NCBI GenBank assembly: GCA_007131945.1
Contig: SLPP01000249.1
Coordinates: 1-6,011, forward strand
Direction of reading: 5' to 3'
Length of the DNA stretch: 6,011 nt
DNA from: Paracoccaceae bacterium
GTDB lineage: Bacteria; Pseudomonadota; Alphaproteobacteria; Rhodobacterales; Rhodobacteraceae
Part shown: piece after piece, positions 5,745 through 6,011 of the stretch
How positions within the stretch are numbered: position 1 is the stretch's first letter
Layout: each line of letters starts with the position of its first letter
Program-made: the position numbers and the translations under genes
Notes under the pieces: generated by a model
Seen by the model: the letters and a program-made list of their open reading frames with translations, nothing else
Told to the model about the DNA's origin: nothing
Database searches by the model: none

Positions 5745-5764
5745 ACCCGATGCTGCCATCGGGT
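5745..5764 (-). promoter_or_regulatory. Perfect hairpin immediately before the DUF1194 start
   Basis: ACCCGATG (5745-5752), a 4-base loop and CATCGGGT (5757-5764) form a perfect 8-bp stem ending one base before the ATG at 5743. It occupies exactly the place where a ribosome binding site should be. It lacks a U tract, so it is not a standard intrinsic terminator for ssrA. It could block ribosome access, protect a processed ssrA 3' end, or be a remnant terminator. Confidence 0.6.
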
Positions 5765-5802
5765 CGGGATCGGAGCAATCGACGGTTGCGTGAAGTCGGG
5801 AA

Positions 5803-6011
5803 GGGGAAGTGCAGGCTTCTGTTGCCAGGTGCCTGCGAACCCCGCCTGACGCGGCTAAGCGCCAGGACTTCGTTTTCGGTGTTGGTTACCGCTTACGCAG
5901 CAACGGCCACCGGAGCACGGTTGTCATTGGCAACTGTACTTTGCGCACCGATAACGGTGGTAGCTCACCGGGACAAAGCAAACCCCTTTAGACGTTCGTC
6001 GATCCTGTTTC
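5803..6011 (-). ncRNA. ssrA: tmRNA, coding piece of permuted two-piece ssrA (partial)
   Basis: This - strand segment is the messenger half of transfer-messenger RNA, which rescues stalled ribosomes and tags the nascent protein. Visible in order are the conserved 5' D-loop region (GGATCGACGAACGTC, near 6003-5990), a pseudoknot-like region with UUUGC/GCAAA and CACCG/CGGTG pairings (about 5980-5938), the tag frame (5931-5893), a hairpin 5866-5859 with 5852-5845 (one G-U pair), and the hairpin GCAGGC/GCCTGC enclosing ACCTGGCAACAGAA (5836-5811), a motif I recognise from alphaproteobacterial tmRNA. No T-arm/CCA acceptor follows the tag, which fits the permuted two-piece gene of this class; the acceptor piece should lie beyond the right edge. 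The 3' end near 5803 is an estimate. Confidence 0.92.
5893..5931 (-). other. tmRNA tag reading frame (ANDNRAPVAVAA)
   Basis: From the resume codon GCC at 5931-5929 the frame reads ANDNRAPVAVAA and ends in TAA at 5895-5893. ANDN at the start is the alphaproteobacterial tag signature (compare Caulobacter ANDNFAEEFAVAA). The C-terminal AVAA is the ClpX-recognised end, and the N-terminal part is what alphaproteobacterial SspB binds in characterised cases. Confidence 0.95.

Noticed and set aside
5831..5844. GGGGTTCGCAGG after the tmRNA tag as a tRNA T-arm with acceptor end
   Set aside because: It resembles a T-loop core, but no matching acceptor stem or CCA follows, and the bases belong to the conserved GCAGGC/GCCTGC hairpin of the tmRNA coding piece.
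5809..5991. 60-codon ORF on the + strand over ssrA
   Set aside because: It lies entirely on the opposite strand of a structured RNA gene and shows no protein features.

Overview
The window looks like chromosomal DNA of a GC-rich alphaproteobacterium, most likely Rhodobacteraceae (Paracoccus/Rhodobacter-like). The evidence is the two-piece type tmRNA with an ANDN... tag, the alphaproteobacterial form of SspB with an acidic linker and a VVSLDKFRK tail, a DUF1194 protein, and an acetolactate synthase of the type typical of that family. The assignment rests on protein and RNA character read by eye, not on a database search.

Layout. Bases 1-299 are the right end of an IS21-family insertion sequence on the + strand: the C-terminal third of the IstB helper ATPase plus a set of phased terminal repeats. 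Bases 303-490 hold no recognisable gene. Every other gene lies on the - strand. Read in the direction of transcription, from high to low coordinates, they are: the coding piece of tmRNA (ssrA, entering from the right edge), a secreted DUF1194/VWA-like protein, the ClpXP adaptor SspB, a YbaK/EbsC-type editing deacylase, an RDD-family membrane protein whose start overlaps the ybaK stop, the N-end-rule transferase Bpt, and the acetolactate synthase large subunit IlvI. IlvI has its own promoter, a 15-codon leader peptide and an intrinsic terminator in front of it.

How the genes work together. Four of the - strand genes concern translation quality control and tagged proteolysis. ssrA encodes the degradation tag (ANDNRAPVAVAA). 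SspB delivers tagged proteins to ClpXP. Bpt adds a Leu degron to N-terminal Asp/Glu for ClpS/ClpAP. YbaK-type proteins hydrolyse mischarged tRNA. The tag-encoding RNA and its adaptor are separated by a single gene. The ilvI block is a separate transcription unit for branched-chain amino acid synthesis, and it looks controlled by transcription attenuation. No ilvH/ilvN small-subunit gene follows ilvI inside the window; the IS21 end lies there instead.

Most worth checking: the ilvI leader/attenuator, the ssrA-sspB neighbourhood, a perfect 8-bp hairpin immediately before the DUF1194 start codon, and an Asp-to-Glu change at the ThDP-metal motif of IlvI. I see no clearly novel multi-gene defence or mobile system. 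No CRISPR array, tRNA or rRNA gene is visible.
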